Part shown: positions 63,501 to 64,000 of the stretch, in pieces
Position numbering within the stretch: position 1 is the first letter of the stretch
Layout of the letters: each line of letters begins with the position of its first letter
Assembly: GCA_013365365.1 (NCBI GenBank)
Contig: JABVXU010000030.1
Location: forward strand, 124,001 to 188,000
DNA: 64,000 nucleotides
From: Cruorifilaria tuberocauda
Lineage: Eukaryota > Nematoda > Chromadorea > Rhabditida > Onchocercidae
Direction: 5' to 3'
Program-made: the position numbers and the translations under genes
Notes under the pieces: generated by a model
What the model saw: the letters and a program-made list of their open reading frames with translations, nothing else
Database searches by the model: none
Told to the model about the DNA's origin: nothing

Positions 63501-63565
63501 ATGCATAAGGTAAATAACAAATGCAATATGGTATGCAAGAACAATTCTTGCGACTCTGATGCCAT
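60557..63565 (-). CDS. TMEM129: TMEM129, ER-resident E3 ubiquitin ligase
   Basis: Nine exons in transcript order: 63393-63565, 63219-63328, 62984-63088, 62568-62738, 62282-62397, 61972-62063, 61665-61824, 60848-60993, 60557-60707; 407 residues, all phases consistent. Human TMEM129 (362 residues) aligns with PPVEFQRAGFTIQTLFSGYLG and HLRR at the N-terminus, NTEYRNMLD in the middle, VEAFTQQIALNPKY, and the C-terminal RING. That domain shows EPCLGC, RCTQCYCRPMWCDTCMGLIFASKQD, RPELWMPGKAQCPTCRATFCILDV. TMEM129 is a multipass ER protein whose unusual cytosolic RING recruits UBE2J2 and links to Derlin-1 in ER-associated degradation. The segment between HLRR and HWWNRF diverges from the human protein. 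The start ATG is 3 bases after an AATTCCAG acceptor (trans-splice candidate). The donor after EPE (GTCAGC) is weak. Confidence 0.93.
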
Positions 63566-64000
63566 ATTCTGGAATTTGCACTTATATGTGAATTTATAGT
63601 CCTCAATTTCTGCGATTCGTGTGCTGATTACAACTTCTTCACTTTCCCTAAACGATCGTATTGTGTTTATTTGTTTGCAATCAAGCATGTTCCTCATGTA
63701 AAGGAGAAAAAAACCATTAAAATGATGGACCGATGATGTACCGAGACGATAACCTTTGACAATAAAATGGTATCGGAATAAGCAAGAGAATAGCACATGC
63801 AGTTTGAAGAAGAGGTACAACTGAGATGAGAATTTTCATGACATTCCAACTGCATGAGGTGGTGTTTTTGCAAGGAAAGGTTTTTTGGTTTGTGGTGGAG
63901 GGTAGGACTTTAGTATGGGGGACTGAGGCTATTTGAATTCACTGGGATCAGCAAATAACGGTAGAGAGGAGTGATATACATTCCTGCAAAAGTGGATAGG
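63566..64000. other. upstream region of TMEM129
   Basis: 435 bases with the likely TMEM129 promoter. The end of the window (63870-63930) is G-rich and less AT-rich than its surroundings. The long open frame across it on the minus strand (to 63820) is probably fortuitous, because the TMEM129 start and acceptor lie inside it in another frame. Confidence 0.4.

Noticed and set aside
63248..63820. 190-codon minus frame beginning MYLFFKLHVLF
   Set aside because: It mixes intron, TMEM129 exons and 5' flank; TMEM129 starts at 63565 after a good acceptor and is supported by homology.

Overview
This window is nuclear DNA of a nematode, most likely a clade III spirurid/filarial worm. The evidence is AT-rich sequence, multi-exon genes with GT-AG introns of roughly 80 to 1300 bp, strong nematode 3' splice sites (TTTTCAG or TTTTAG) lying a few bases before several start codons as expected for spliced-leader trans-splicing, a SEK-1 protein close to that of Caenorhabditis, and a BEL/Pao-type LTR retrotransposon. 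I assembled exon structures by hand from reading frame, splice sites and intron phase. Where I give exon lists, all phases join without a frame error.

Left part (1-16.5 kb): a UBASH3/TULA-like histidine phosphatase (+, 415-2423); a selenoprotein K homologue (+, 3879-4510, with an in-frame UGA exactly where SelK carries selenocysteine); nucleobindin (-, 6500-10478), one exon of which lies between two copies of an intronic direct repeat; and an eight-cysteine (TspanC8) tetraspanin with a long cytoplasmic tail (-, 12712-16409).

Middle (16.5-36.5 kb): about 13.4 kb without a convincing gene, then the p38-pathway MAP kinase kinase SEK-1/MKK3/6 (-, 29855-32016) and a five-exon gene of unknown function (+, 34075-36416).

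36.7-42.6 kb: a complete but decayed BEL/Pao retrotransposon (+), with two roughly 300 bp LTRs, a 5 bp target duplication (ATTAT), and gag, protease, reverse transcriptase, RNase H and integrase remnants broken by many stops and frameshifts.

Right part (43-64 kb): glyoxalase II/HAGH (+, 43255-45305) with a possible mitochondrial and a cytosolic start; a six-cysteine tetraspanin (+, 47255-49281); then, all on the minus strand, an NRAMP/SLC11 divalent-metal transporter (51865-54676), two unrecognised small genes (57048-59419 and 59576-59794), and the ER E3 ubiquitin ligase TMEM129 (60557-63565).

The genes are ordinary housekeeping, signalling and membrane genes and do not form one pathway. The small minus-strand genes downstream of TMEM129 are spaced tightly enough to suggest an operon. 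I found no CRISPR, no convincing tRNA or rRNA gene and no novel defence-type system. The most interesting leads are the SelK UGA with a nearby SECIS-like fold, a near-perfect 73-nt hairpin at 11385-11457, and the repeat-flanked nucleobindin exon.
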